A stretch of DNA of 64,000 nucleotides. Source: an uncultured Eubacterium sp. (GTDB lineage Bacteria > Bacillota > Clostridia > Lachnospirales > Lachnospiraceae). Below the pieces are notes generated by a model. It saw only the letters and a program-made list of their open reading frames with translations, ran no database searches and was not told where the DNA came from. Below are positions 36,739-45,914 of the stretch, piece after piece (position 1 is the stretch's first letter; each line of letters opens with the position of its first letter). Both the position numbers and the translations under genes were made by a program. Location of the stretch: positions 1-64,000 of the forward strand of contig CAMDYG010000001.1 in NCBI GenBank assembly GCA_945910225.1. Direction: 5' to 3'.

Positions 36739-37239
36739 ATGATTATTAAAACAGATGCTAAACAACAGGAGAAACTGGATAAATTCTTCACAGAAGAAAA
36801 TACATGGTTTCCAGACAACGTGGTAGAAAAATTTCTGGCGATATTGTTTTTCATTCTATCCGGAATTCTTTCATGTATTCCGAATAGAATTATTACTTTC
36901 AGCGATTTCAATGAAGATTGGAAAATGATACTTATCGGTTACATGTTATATTTTGTTGGCGTTTCATATATGATCATGAAATATAAATCATACATGGAAT
37001 CATACAGCACCAACAGAAAAAGGACATCAACAAAAGACTTGTTAAAAAACATGCCGATAGACCGCATGCAGCTATGGATATACATAACTAAAAAGAAGAT
37101 AAAACCATGCGCAATAATGACAGCAATAATATTATTATTAAAAGTTACAATATCGCTGACAGCCCTTAAAACCATTTATCCACTGGACTTATTAATGGTG
37201 CTGGTATTCAATCTTGTAGTTCCAATTTTTATAGCATGA
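36739..37239 (+). CDS. Membrane protein of the YtrA-type operon
   Basis: A 166-residue protein with about four hydrophobic segments (FLAILFFILSGILSCI; MILIGYMLYFVGVSYMIM; AIMTAIILLLKVTISL; LLMVLVFNLVVPIFIA). The third and fourth end abruptly at the stop, so it could be a truncated permease; relatives of this kind usually have more helices. It begins one base after the ATPase stop and is the last gene of the operon. The next gene converges on it. Confidence 0.65.
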   Translation: MIIKTDAKQQEKLDKFFTEENTWFPDNVVEKFLAILFFILSGILSCIPNRIITFSDFNEDWKMILIGYMLYFVGVSYMIMKYKSYMESYSTNRKRTSTKDLLKNMPIDRMQLWIYITKKKIKPCAIMTAIILLLKVTISLTALKTIYPLDLLMVLVFNLVVPIFIA

Positions 37240-37292
37240 GAAAATTGAAACTGGGATAAGTGCGAAAAATGTAGCTACAGCATATTCTTGAT

Positions 37293-38267
37293 TTACAGAT
37301 TTTTCTCATCATTATAAGTTCTCTCACTGATAATATACCTTGGTCTATGCTTGACCTCCATATATATCTTTCCAATATATTCGCCGATAATACCAAGACA
37401 CATAAGCTGTATGCCACCCATGAAGCATACAATACACACAGTGCTTGCCCATCCTGTGATAGTGTTGCCTAAAAGATTGTCAACAACAGCCCATATAACA
37501 CCGATAAAGCTGATGATTGAGACAATAATGCCAAGAGACATAACAAGGCGGAGAGGTTTTACACTGAGACTAGTGATTCCGTTTAATGCCAGATTAAGCA
37601 TTTTGCTGAAAGGATAGTGTGACTTTCCAGCAAGTCGTTCATTTCTTGAGTAATATACACTTGTACTTTTAAATCCGACAAGTGGGATAAGACCACGAAG
37701 ATACAGGTTAGTTTCTTTGAATTCAGCAAGCTCGTCAATAACATGTTTTGATAAAAGTCTGTAATCTGCATGGTTGTATACAGTTTCTGCTCCCAGTTTC
37801 GACATGACTTTATAGAAGCCTTTAGCAGAGTTTCTTTTAAAAAATGTGTCAGTAGAACGATCATTTCTTACACCATAAACAATATCACAACCATCAATGT
37901 ATGCATCAACCATATCTTCCATTGCATGAATATCATCCTGACCATCACAATCAATTGAAATAGTCATGTCGGCATATCTGGACGCTTCCATCAGCCCTGC
38001 TAATAGGCTGCTTTGGTGACCGCGGTTGCGGCTCTGGCTGATACCAATAAAATGCTCATTTTTCTTTGACAATTCAGTAATGATATTCCATGTAGAATCG
38101 GTACTTCCATCATTAACAAATAATATCCTGCTGTCAGAATTTATCTTTTCACAACTGATAAGATGCATAAGTTCATCAAGAAACATGGTGGATGTAATTG
38201 GAAGAACATCTTCCTCGTTGTAACATGGAATTATTATATACAAACATTTGCTGGATCTATTGCTCAT
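37293..38267 (-). CDS. GtrB-like family 2 glycosyltransferase
   Basis: A 324-residue enzyme. The N-terminal GT-A domain has LYIIIPCYNEEDVLP, ILFVNDGSTDSTW, SRNRGHQSSLLAGL and the metal motif SIDCDGQDD. Two C-terminal helices (LVMSLGIIVSIISFIGVIWAVV; VCIVCFMGGIQLMCLGIIGEYIG) anchor it. This layout is that of GtrB/DPM-type enzymes that load a sugar on undecaprenyl phosphate. Its start overlaps the end of the upstream membrane gene by 11 bases, so the two are expressed together. Confidence 0.93.
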   Translation of the reverse strand: MSNRSSKCLYIIIPCYNEEDVLPITSTMFLDELMHLISCEKINSDSRILFVNDGSTDSTWNIITELSKKNEHFIGISQSRNRGHQSSLLAGLMEASRYADMTISIDCDGQDDIHAMEDMVDAYIDGCDIVYGVRNDRSTDTFFKRNSAKGFYKVMSKLGAETVYNHADYRLLSKHVIDELAEFKETNLYLRGLIPLVGFKSTSVYYSRNERLAGKSHYPFSKMLNLALNGITSLSVKPLRLVMSLGIIVSIISFIGVIWAVVDNLLGNTITGWASTVCIVCFMGGIQLMCLGIIGEYIGKIYMEVKHRPRYIISERTYNDEKNL

Positions 38268-39966
38268 CTTGTTCTCCTTGATTTAACTGATATTCATGAT
38301 AGCTGGCGTAGCTCTTGTTGTCATAGTTAAGAATTATAAACTTGTTAAATATTATAGTTATCAGTATACCTATTGCAGCTGTTATACCATATTTTATCAG
38401 ACGGTTCCGTGACAGATCAGTTATATGTCTGCTGAAATTATAGAATCCCATAATGCATAGTGGTATAAGAAGCATGAAATATGGAAGAGTGTACTGGCAC
38501 TTTCCTTCCCAGAATATGTGGAATATGAACCCACCAATAAATGTAAGAGGAAGGATTGTGGAAGCATTAAATGTATTATGAAAAAGTGCATCAATTGCAT
38601 ATAACAGGCTTCCAAGAAGTATAACCGACTGTAAAATATTAAGATAATTAAGCGGCACAGTCTGCCCATTTTCTGAAAGAATATTAGTGATAATACTGCT
38701 TTGTTTAATGCTGCTGCTCCTTACGCTTGTTATCCAGAAACATTGAAATCCAGGATTATTCCACTGAGAAGCAATTTTTCTTGATAAAAATGAAGTAAAT
38801 GCGGATGGGTTATTTTTGTAGTTGTCAAGGTGCTGGGCTATTTCAGCTTTGGCAGCAAGAGATTCAGCTTCCGGATCACAGTCGTTAGCTTCGTAAAGGG
38901 ATGCGATTCTGTAATTGTACCAGCCATCAGCATATATATTACCATTAATTGTATTAAGTCCCATGTCGATCCATGTCCATGAAGAAGCACCATTATTAAG
39001 GGAGTACCCGGAGATTTTTTCAATAACCATCTTGGGAAAAACTACCTGGATACAAAATCCTGCTATAACAGCCAGTGTAACAAGAATTACCTTGATATTC
39101 TTAAGAGATACGGCATGAGCAATTGTGTAGATAATGAGTGCAATCATGAAAATAAGGTAATTGCTTTTAACCATTACGCTTAACATCATGCCAAGTCCAC
39201 TTATAATAATATATGAAATATGGATATCATCATGTCTTTTACAATCCTGTATGTATAAAATAGCATATTTGAAGGCAACTAAAGAAAAAAATAAGCCGGC
39301 AATAGTGCCATAGATAAATACAGAATAGAGTGTCCATGGGAAAAATAATATTCCCATTAATATACATAAAAGATTTGCGAGTCTTGGAAGCTTCCATATG
39401 CTTAAAATGTCTGAAAATAGTTTGAAAGTAAATACTACCATGACGACATTAAGAAGCTGCCAGAATAAATAGTTATAGTCCCCGACAATAAATCCTAATA
39501 TATATTCGATGAATAAAAGTCCTATCTGGTTGGTGTATTTGGAAATATAACCACCCTTCATAAAGTAAGAGTAATCACCTGCCTTAAGATCATGGGCAGC
39601 CTTAAGAACGTAATACTGGTCAGCGCCTGCATGCGGCTGAGTGAGCAGAACCCATGCAGTGCCCATAATACCTATAATTAACAGCAGAATATTACGCACA
39701 GATAACCATGCTTTATAGTTTCTGGAAAAATACATATTTAATGAAGATAAAATTCCTGTTTTGACAAGGAAGTATGTGATTATTGCAATGATAAGAAATA
39801 TTATCAGATGCAGCCATGCATAATCTCCAATGTAATAGGTGAATTCACTTGCATCAGTTGTCATCCTGCTTGTACTGAATATGCTTAATAAAAACAGCCA
39901 GGTTGTTATGACGAGAAATATACCTGAACATGCATATCTGTATATTGCAAATAGAACCTTAGACAT
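38257..39966 (-). CDS. Large membrane protein, probable lipid-linked glycosyltransferase
   Basis: This 569-residue protein has about eleven hydrophobic helices and one large outside loop near residues 310-420 (NNGASSWTWIDMGLNTINGN; HLDNYKNNPSAFTSFLSRKI). The first outside loop has THPHAGADQYY-like TQPHAGADQYYVLKAAHDL, with acidic residues placed as in GT-C enzymes. I infer that it moves a sugar from the undecaprenyl-phosphate donor made by the GtrB-like partner to an envelope polymer. The start 39966 has GGGGAGG six bases upstream; an ATG at 39981 overlaps that site. Confidence 0.75.
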   Translation of the reverse strand: MSKVLFAIYRYACSGIFLVITTWLFLLSIFSTSRMTTDASEFTYYIGDYAWLHLIIFLIIAIITYFLVKTGILSSLNMYFSRNYKAWLSVRNILLLIIGIMGTAWVLLTQPHAGADQYYVLKAAHDLKAGDYSYFMKGGYISKYTNQIGLLFIEYILGFIVGDYNYLFWQLLNVVMVVFTFKLFSDILSIWKLPRLANLLCILMGILFFPWTLYSVFIYGTIAGLFFSLVAFKYAILYIQDCKRHDDIHISYIIISGLGMMLSVMVKSNYLIFMIALIIYTIAHAVSLKNIKVILVTLAVIAGFCIQVVFPKMVIEKISGYSLNNGASSWTWIDMGLNTINGNIYADGWYNYRIASLYEANDCDPEAESLAAKAEIAQHLDNYKNNPSAFTSFLSRKIASQWNNPGFQCFWITSVRSSSIKQSSIITNILSENGQTVPLNYLNILQSVILLGSLLYAIDALFHNTFNASTILPLTFIGGFIFHIFWEGKCQYTLPYFMLLIPLCIMGFYNFSRHITDLSRNRLIKYGITAAIGILITIIFNKFIILNYDNKSYASYHEYQLNQGEQDEQ

Positions 39967-40037
39967 TAAATTCCTCCCCATAAAGAATTAACATAATAAT
40001 ATAATCAATAATATCACAGGATTACATGTATTGAAAG

Positions 40038-40066
40038 TTGTAAAATCAAATGAATTTGATTATAAT
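40038..40066 (+). promoter_or_regulatory. Promoter with internal palindrome, aminotransferase-hisC-queH
   Basis: TTGTAA and TATAAT are separated by 17 bases. The spacer contains a perfect inverted repeat AATCAAA-TGAA-TTTGATT (40044-40061), placed to block RNA polymerase if bound. The binder is unknown. Confidence 0.65.
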
Positions 40067-40097
40067 GTAGTCATATTTTTTTGGGAGGATGTAAACA

Positions 40098-41285
40098 ATG
40101 ATAGCTGATTCAATGGTTTCTTTTGTAAAAAACAGTTCGGTAATCCGTGCCATGTTCGAGGAAGGTAACAGACTTGCCAAGTTATATGGAGCAGAGAATG
40201 TATATGATTTCTCACTTGGTAACCCTAATGTACCTGCACCAGTGGAGGTTAATGAAGCGGTTAAGGATATAGTAGATAATGAAGAATCAACATTTATACA
40301 TGGCTATATGAGTAATGCAGGATATGAGGATGTAAGACAGACTATAGCAGAGTCGCTTAATAGAAGATTCGGAACTCATTTTAATCATACTAATATTGTG
40401 ATGACTGTTGGAGCAGCAGGAGGGCTTAATACAATATTTAAGACTTTACTCAATCCTGGTGACGAGGTCATGACATTTGCACCATTCTTTGGTGAATACA
40501 GAAATTATGTAAGTAACTATAGCGGGGAGCTGGTAGTTGTTTCGCCTAATACTGTGGATTTTCAGCCTAAGCTTGACGAATTTGAAGCTAAGATAACACC
40601 TAAGACTAAGGCTGTTATCGTTAATAACCCAAACAACCCTACAGGTGTTGTGTATTCAGAGGATACTATAAAGAAGATGGCGGCTATTATGGATAAGAAG
40701 CAGAAAGAGTATGGAACAGAGATTTACTTAATTGCAGATGAACCATACAGAGAGCTGGCTTATGACGGTGTTGATGTTCCATATCTTACTAAATATTACG
40801 ATAATACTATTGTTGGCTATTCATACAGCAAGTCACTTTCACTTCCTGGTGAACGAATTGGATATCTTGTTATTCCTGATGAGGTTGCAGATTCAGATGA
40901 TGTTAAGTCAGCAGCATCTGTGGCAACAAGAATACTTGGATTCGTTAATGCGCCTTCACTTATGCAGAGAGTTGTTGCAAAATGTGTTGATGCAAAGGTT
41001 AATCTTGAGGCGTATGACAAGAACAGAAAAGCAATCTATGAAGGTCTTACAAAGTTAGGATTTGAGTGTGTAAAGCCAGAGGGGGCTTTCTATCTATTCG
41101 TAAAGTCACCTGTTGATGATGAAAATGTTTTCTGTGAAGCAGCTAAGAAGCATAATATCCTTATGGTTCCTGCATCATCATTTGGCTGCCCTGGATATGT
41201 AAGAATTGCATATTGTGTATCTTATGAGACAATTGTTAATTCATTACCACATTTTGCAGAAGTTGCTAAAGAGATGGGCTTATAA
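40098..41285 (+). CDS. Class I/II PLP aminotransferase
   Basis: A 395-residue fold-type I aminotransferase of the aspartate-type family. It shows VYDFSLGNPNVPAP, GAAGGLNTIFKTLLNPGDEV, IVNNPNNPTGVVYS, LIADEPYRELAYDG, the PLP lysine in YSYSKSLSLPGERIGY, and the C-terminal arginine in PGYVRIAYCVS. The substrate is unclear. GGGAGG lies eight bases before the ATG. It is first in a set with hisC and queH; the 28-base gap to hisC suggests co-transcription. Confidence 0.9.
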   Translation: MIADSMVSFVKNSSVIRAMFEEGNRLAKLYGAENVYDFSLGNPNVPAPVEVNEAVKDIVDNEESTFIHGYMSNAGYEDVRQTIAESLNRRFGTHFNHTNIVMTVGAAGGLNTIFKTLLNPGDEVMTFAPFFGEYRNYVSNYSGELVVVSPNTVDFQPKLDEFEAKITPKTKAVIVNNPNNPTGVVYSEDTIKKMAAIMDKKQKEYGTEIYLIADEPYRELAYDGVDVPYLTKYYDNTIVGYSYSKSLSLPGERIGYLVIPDEVADSDDVKSAASVATRILGFVNAPSLMQRVVAKCVDAKVNLEAYDKNRKAIYEGLTKLGFECVKPEGAFYLFVKSPVDDENVFCEAAKKHNILMVPASSFGCPGYVRIAYCVSYETIVNSLPHFAEVAKEMGL

Positions 41286-41313
41286 TTAATTCGTGAAAGA
41301 AGAGGACATATAT

Positions 41314-42378
41314 ATGAAGACATGGGAGAAGAATATCAGAAGAGTTGAGCCATATGTGCCAGGAGAACAGCCTAAGGTTAAAGATGTGGTAAAGCTTAAC
41401 ACTAACGAGAATCCATATCCTCCAACACCAAAGGTGCTTGAGGCAGCAGAGAGAATGAATATCAGTGATTTAAGACTTTATCCGGACCCTGAGGTTACAG
41501 ACCTTGTTCATGCAATAGCATCTTATTATGGAATGAATGATAACCAGGTGTTCGTGGGAGTTGGTTCAGATGATGTATTGTCAATGTGTTTCCTGACATT
41601 CTTTAATTCAGACAAGCCGATACTGTTTCCTAATATCTCATATTCTTTCTACAGTGTATGGGCAGATCTATACAGAATTCCATATGAGAAGCAGCCTCTG
41701 GATAAAGATTTTAATATTATTCCAGAAGATTATTACAAGGAGAATGGAGGTGTGGTATTCCCTAACCCTAATGCTCCTACAGCACTTTACATGGAACTTG
41801 ATAAGGTTGAGGATATTATTAAACATAATCAGGATGTAGTTGTTATTGTTGATGAGGCATATATTGATTTTGGTGGAAAGTCAGCAATGGAGCTTGTTAA
41901 CAAGTATGAAAATGTGCTTGTTGTACAGACATTTTCTAAGTCACGTTCAATGGCTGGTATGAGAATAGGTTACTGTTTTGGTAATCCTGAACTTATTAAG
42001 GCTCTTAATGACGTTAAATTCTCATTTAATTCATACACAATGAACAGAACTTCAATAAGCTATGGCATTGAGTCTGTTAATGATAAGGAATACTTTGAAG
42101 AGTGTGTGGGTAAGATAGTTAAGACAAGGGAGAATGCCAAGGAGCGACTTTCACAGTTAGGCTTCTCATTCCCTGACTCTAAGGCTAACTTTATATTTGC
42201 AACACACAAGAGTGTTCCGGCTAAGGAAATATTTGAAAAACTTAAAGAAAAGAACATATTTGTCAGATATTTTAACCAGCCACTTATTGATAATTACTTA
42301 AGAATTTCAATAGGAACTGATGAGCAGATGGAAAAGCTTTACGCTGCGTTAGAAGAGATAACAGGACAGGTTAAATAA
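41314..42378 (+). CDS. hisC: Histidinol-phosphate aminotransferase
   Basis: This PLP enzyme transaminates imidazole acetol phosphate to histidinol phosphate. VKLNTNENPYPPTPKVLEA near the N-terminus, DLRLYPDPE, VGVGSDDVLSM, NPNAPTALYM, VDEAYIDFGG and the PLP lysine in TFSKSRSMAGMRIGY are typical. The length is about 354 residues from the ATG at 41314 (GAGGA upstream). No other his gene is nearby, so it may also serve other aromatic or phosphorylated substrates. The downstream queH gene begins two bases after its stop. Confidence 0.9.
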   Translation: MKTWEKNIRRVEPYVPGEQPKVKDVVKLNTNENPYPPTPKVLEAAERMNISDLRLYPDPEVTDLVHAIASYYGMNDNQVFVGVGSDDVLSMCFLTFFNSDKPILFPNISYSFYSVWADLYRIPYEKQPLDKDFNIIPEDYYKENGGVVFPNPNAPTALYMELDKVEDIIKHNQDVVVIVDEAYIDFGGKSAMELVNKYENVLVVQTFSKSRSMAGMRIGYCFGNPELIKALNDVKFSFNSYTMNRTSISYGIESVNDKEYFEECVGKIVKTRENAKERLSQLGFSFPDSKANFIFATHKSVPAKEIFEKLKEKNIFVRYFNQPLIDNYLRISIGTDEQMEKLYAALEEITGQVK

Positions 42379-42379
42379 T

Positions 42380-42997
42380 ATGGGAATACCATTTGAACAG
42401 AGAAATTTTCAGAAAGAACTTGATAAGAAGATAGCGGGCTTCCAGAAGGACGGGATTGTTCCAACTCTGCTTTTACACAGCTGCTGTGCACCGTGTAGCA
42501 GTCATTGTATTGAATATCTTTCTGATTATTTCCATATAACTGTATTCTACTATAATCCGAATATATCAGCCGAAGAAGAGTATAGGAAGAGAGTAGAGGA
42601 ACAGAAGAGATTCATCAGTGAATTTCCGGCAAAGTATAAGGTTTCCTTCATAGAAGGCGATTATGATACTAAAGAATTCTATGACATAGCTAAAGGATAT
42701 GAACAGTGCAGGGAAGGTGGGGAAAGGTGCTTCCGCTGTTATGAGTTAAGACTAAGGAAGACTTGTGAAACTGCAAAAGCCGGTGGATTTGATTATTTCA
42801 CAACAACACTCACGATAAGTCCATTGAAAAATAGTGTTAAACTGAACCAGATTGGTGCACAGCTTGAAGAAGAGTATGGTATGCCATATCTGCTTTCTGA
42901 TTTCAAGAAAAAGGAAGGATATAAGCGTTCTATAGAGTTATCTAAGGAATATGGACTGTACAGACAGAATTATTGTGGATGTGTGTATTCGCGTTGA
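42380..42997 (+). CDS. queH: Epoxyqueuosine reductase QueH
   Basis: QueH performs the last reduction in queuosine synthesis on tRNA and replaces the unrelated QueG. The protein has LLHSCCAPCSSHCIEYL with the Cys pair, CREGGERCFRCYELRL, TTTLTISPLKN and the C-terminal YCGCVYSR; these cysteines hold a 4Fe-4S cluster and an active-site pair. At 205 residues it is full length. No clear ribosome-binding site precedes it; it likely depends on coupling to hisC, whose stop is one base before. Confidence 0.93.
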   Translation: MGIPFEQRNFQKELDKKIAGFQKDGIVPTLLLHSCCAPCSSHCIEYLSDYFHITVFYYNPNISAEEEYRKRVEEQKRFISEFPAKYKVSFIEGDYDTKEFYDIAKGYEQCREGGERCFRCYELRLRKTCETAKAGGFDYFTTTLTISPLKNSVKLNQIGAQLEEEYGMPYLLSDFKKKEGYKRSIELSKEYGLYRQNYCGCVYSR

Positions 42998-43023
42998 TTT
43001 TTACATGAATAATATGGTATACT
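42994..43023 (+). promoter_or_regulatory. Promoter of the acidic envelope protein gene
   Basis: TTGATT overlaps the queH stop and is 18 bases from TATACT, which has an extended -10 (TGG before it). It lies 80 bases upstream of the start at 43104. Confidence 0.5.
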
Positions 43024-43103
43024 GAACATAGAATTTTGTGAGATTAATAATTGAATAATAATATATGCATAACATTCATGCATGGAATGGAGGACTGGTT
43101 ATT

Positions 43104-43778
43104 ATGGCAAAGAAACATGGATTAGCTAAGATTGTATTAGGAGTTGGTGTAGCAGCAGTTGCCGGTAAAGTGGCACTTGATAAGTTTAAAAAGACTAAGG
43201 AAAGATTTGTTAAGGAAGAGAATGACAGTCTTGATTATGAAATCCGTAAGTATAATGCTATTGGAGAAAAGAAAGTAATAGAGGTGGAGGATGAAGTGTT
43301 TTCCGGATGTGAACTTAAAGCAGTTGCATCTAAGACAGTACTTGATCTTGGTCTTGCAGTTTTTGAGAAAGATGTATATATTAATTTTTCAAGTAATGCA
43401 AGCAGTGTGACAATCATATTACCAGAAGGAGTTAATGCTACATGTGATATATCAAGAAAGATAGCAGGTGTTAAGAATCTGGTTGATAATGTTGATGAGG
43501 AAGGAATACACACTGTATATATTATAGGTAAGGCTGTATGCAGTAATGTTGAGGTTATTCCTGTTAATTTCTATGTTGATGAAGAGGACGAAGAGGATTC
43601 TGATTTTGAAGACGAAGATGATTTTGATGATAATATCATTTTTGACGAGAAAGACGGAGACGTTGAGGTCGAAATCAAAGTTATTAATGAACAGGAGAAA
43701 CCTGTTAAAGAAGATACAGATAAGAAAGAGGATTCTAAGAAGGAAGATTCAGCCACTGAGGAATCTGAGGAGGCCTGA
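43104..43778 (+). CDS. Acidic protein with N-terminal helix and LiaF/DUF4097-like domain
   Basis: The 224-residue protein starts MAKKHGLAKIVLGVGVAAVAGK, one short hydrophobic helix. Residues about 60-155 form a beta-rich domain (YNAIGEKKVIEVEDEVFSGCEL, LDLGLAVFEKDVYINFSSNAS, VTIILPEGVNATCD) that resembles the C-terminal LiaF or DUF4097 beta-helix fold. The tail of about 70 residues is almost only Asp, Glu, Lys and Ser. GGAGGA lies nine bases before the ATG. Function is unknown; LiaF relatives sense envelope stress, but this is weak evidence. Confidence 0.7.
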   Translation: MAKKHGLAKIVLGVGVAAVAGKVALDKFKKTKERFVKEENDSLDYEIRKYNAIGEKKVIEVEDEVFSGCELKAVASKTVLDLGLAVFEKDVYINFSSNASSVTIILPEGVNATCDISRKIAGVKNLVDNVDEEGIHTVYIIGKAVCSNVEVIPVNFYVDEEDEEDSDFEDEDDFDDNIIFDEKDGDVEVEIKVINEQEKPVKEDTDKKEDSKKEDSATEESEEA

Positions 43779-43801
43779 ATATATACTGAAGAGCAGGATA
43801 T

Positions 43802-44482
43802 ATGAAGTACAGAGACAGGATATTAGAGTATTTTGATAATATAGCAGATGGAACAGTTGTGGTAGTTAATGATCTGTATGATAAAGGCTTTGAAAAGATG
43901 GGGCAGACAGCTTTTTTCAGGGCAGTTGAGAGACTGGCATCAGATGGAGAGATTATCAGGGTTGGAAAAGGATTATATATTAAGAAGTCTGATGCTGATA
44001 ATAATAGAACGGAACTATTGCTGAATTATTTTTTTGGGGAAGATAATTCAAGGGGGATGTTTACCGGAATGCATCTGTATAATAAGTATTCACTTACCAG
44101 AACTAAATCAGACAATATTGAACTTATGTCGGTAATGTGTAAGGGCAGTACGTGTCATATTGATAATATTTTAGTAAGAAGACCAGGCGTGGAACTTAAT
44201 TTTGAGAATACAAGAGTTATTGAAGCTTTAGAGATACTTCAGAATTATAGTGAGATTCCACAACTGGATAAGAATAAGTTTGCAAGATATGCAAAGCAAT
44301 ACGCCAGAGGATATAATGATGCTTCGGCTGTAGAGGTTCTTAATAACATGAAGTACAAGAAAAGGACAATAGCATTTATGAAGAAAATTCTTGACATGTA
44401 TAAAGTACCTAATACACTTTCACAGTTTCTTAGTAATGCTTCAGATTATAAGATACCTACATTCTACAAGCTTGCAAGATGA
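43802..44482 (+). CDS. AbiEi-like / DUF6088 winged-helix protein, no partner toxin
   Basis: The N-terminal 65 residues form a winged helix of the type in AbiEi antitoxins: YRDRILEYFDNIADGTVVVVNDLYDKGFEKMG, TAFFRAVERLASDGEIIRVGKGLYI. The rest continues with GMFTGMHLYNKYSLT and a helical C-terminus. AbiEi normally represses and counteracts the nucleotidyltransferase toxin AbiEii. None is encoded before the terminator that follows 45 bases later or in the gene upstream. It may be a solitary regulator. The start has GCAGGA upstream; the total is 226 residues. Confidence 0.65.
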   Translation: MKYRDRILEYFDNIADGTVVVVNDLYDKGFEKMGQTAFFRAVERLASDGEIIRVGKGLYIKKSDADNNRTELLLNYFFGEDNSRGMFTGMHLYNKYSLTRTKSDNIELMSVMCKGSTCHIDNILVRRPGVELNFENTRVIEALEILQNYSEIPQLDKNKFARYAKQYARGYNDASAVEVLNNMKYKKRTIAFMKKILDMYKVPNTLSQFLSNASDYKIPTFYKLAR

Positions 44483-44526
44483 GCGGCTTGTGCGGTTAGT
44501 AAGGTATTAATGAGAGAAATGGCAAG

Positions 44527-44562
44527 ACCTTCACTGCAGTAACTCTGTAGTGAAGGTTTTTT
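44527..44562 (+). terminator. Terminator after the AbiEi-like gene
   Basis: ACCTTCACTGCAG pairs with CTGTAGTGAAGGT (one G-U pair) around a 5-nt loop, followed by six T residues. Confidence 0.93.
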
Positions 44563-44591
44563 AATAATTATGAAGAAATGAGGAATTACAT

Positions 44592-45896
44592 ATGTTAACA
44601 AGACAATCTATACATATTGCTATGCTTTTATGGAGCTGCATATTCTGTGTGATAGTAGGCGTGTGTATATTATTTGTGAAATATTATGATAAACGCAACC
44701 GGAATGTAATGGCATGTATCATGTTTGGAATGGCTCTGCTTCTTATTAGTGATTCAGGTGCATGGGCATTCAGAGGTAATACTACATATTCTGGATTCTG
44801 GATGGTAAGAATATGTAATTTTCTGGTATTTCTGATGAGTGATGTTGTGATAATGATGTATCACTCATATGTGTGTGTTAATCTGTTTGGTGGTAATTAT
44901 AGTTATGAGATTAAAACATTTATAAAAAAATTGCCAGTAAGGGCTGTATGTGGATATTATGTATGCCTGACAGGAATAGCACTGGTTATTATATCTCAGT
45001 ATACGGGACTATATTATAGTTTTGATTCATCCAACAGGTATTATAGATGTGCCGGTTATCCAATTTCATTAATCATTCCATTGGCTGCCATGATTATAGA
45101 TATGTCATTGCTTATCCAGTATAGAAAAAGGATTACAACAATATTGATGGTTTCAATGATATCATATATTGTGTTGCCAGTTATATCTGCAATTGTTTTG
45201 TTTTTCTATTATGGAATATCTCTTGTTAATATATCAATGACAATATCTGTACTGTTTATGTTTATGGTTTCAATTATTGAGCAGAGCAAGAAGGCAGCAC
45301 AGAAAGAAAAGGAACTCTATGATATTAGAACCAAAATGCTTTTATCGCAGATAGGACCACATTTTATATATAACACGCTTTCAACTATTAAGATATTGTG
45401 TAAGAAGAATCCTGAGCTTGCTGCTGAGACTACGGATGAGTTTGCAAGGTATCTGAGGGGTAATATAGCAGCTCTTGATAATGACAGGCTGGTTGGCATA
45501 GATAACGAAATAAGGCATGCTGAATGTTATCTTTCAATAGAACAGAAAAGATTTGGCGACAGAATTAAATATAGACTTAATATTCGGGACAAAGATGCCC
45601 TTCTACCATCTCTTACTATACAGCCATTAGTTGAAAATGCGGTTAAACATGGACTTATAAAGAAAGAAGATGGCGGTAATATAGAAATAAAAAGCTATAA
45701 TGACGGACATTATCATATTATTGAAATTATAGATGACGGGGTTGGATTTAATGTGTCTGATATTGAAGCTATTGGAATGGAACATGTTGGAATAAGAAAT
45801 GTTAAAAGCAGGGTAATGGATAAATGTAAAGGAGAACTTCTTATTAATAGCAGTGAAGGAAAGGGAACAACTGTTACAATAAGAATACCTGTATAA
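44592..45896 (+). CDS. Sensor histidine kinase, LytS-type
   Basis: The N-terminal 230 residues contain about seven hydrophobic helices, so the sensor is in or near the membrane. The kinase core has the phospho-acceptor His257 in QIGPHFIYNTLSTIKIL, as in the His_kinase (LytS/YehU) family. The ATP-binding domain has LTIQPLVENAVKHGL, IEIIDDGVGFN and GIRNVKSRV. At 434 residues it appears complete. GAGGA lies seven bases before the ATG. Its response regulator gene follows after 18 bases. The signal is unknown. Confidence 0.92.
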   Translation: MLTRQSIHIAMLLWSCIFCVIVGVCILFVKYYDKRNRNVMACIMFGMALLLISDSGAWAFRGNTTYSGFWMVRICNFLVFLMSDVVIMMYHSYVCVNLFGGNYSYEIKTFIKKLPVRAVCGYYVCLTGIALVIISQYTGLYYSFDSSNRYYRCAGYPISLIIPLAAMIIDMSLLIQYRKRITTILMVSMISYIVLPVISAIVLFFYYGISLVNISMTISVLFMFMVSIIEQSKKAAQKEKELYDIRTKMLLSQIGPHFIYNTLSTIKILCKKNPELAAETTDEFARYLRGNIAALDNDRLVGIDNEIRHAECYLSIEQKRFGDRIKYRLNIRDKDALLPSLTIQPLVENAVKHGLIKKEDGGNIEIKSYNDGHYHIIEIIDDGVGFNVSDIEAIGMEHVGIRNVKSRVMDKCKGELLINSSEGKGTTVTIRIPV

Positions 45897-45914
45897 AATC
45901 AGGAGGGATGCAGG

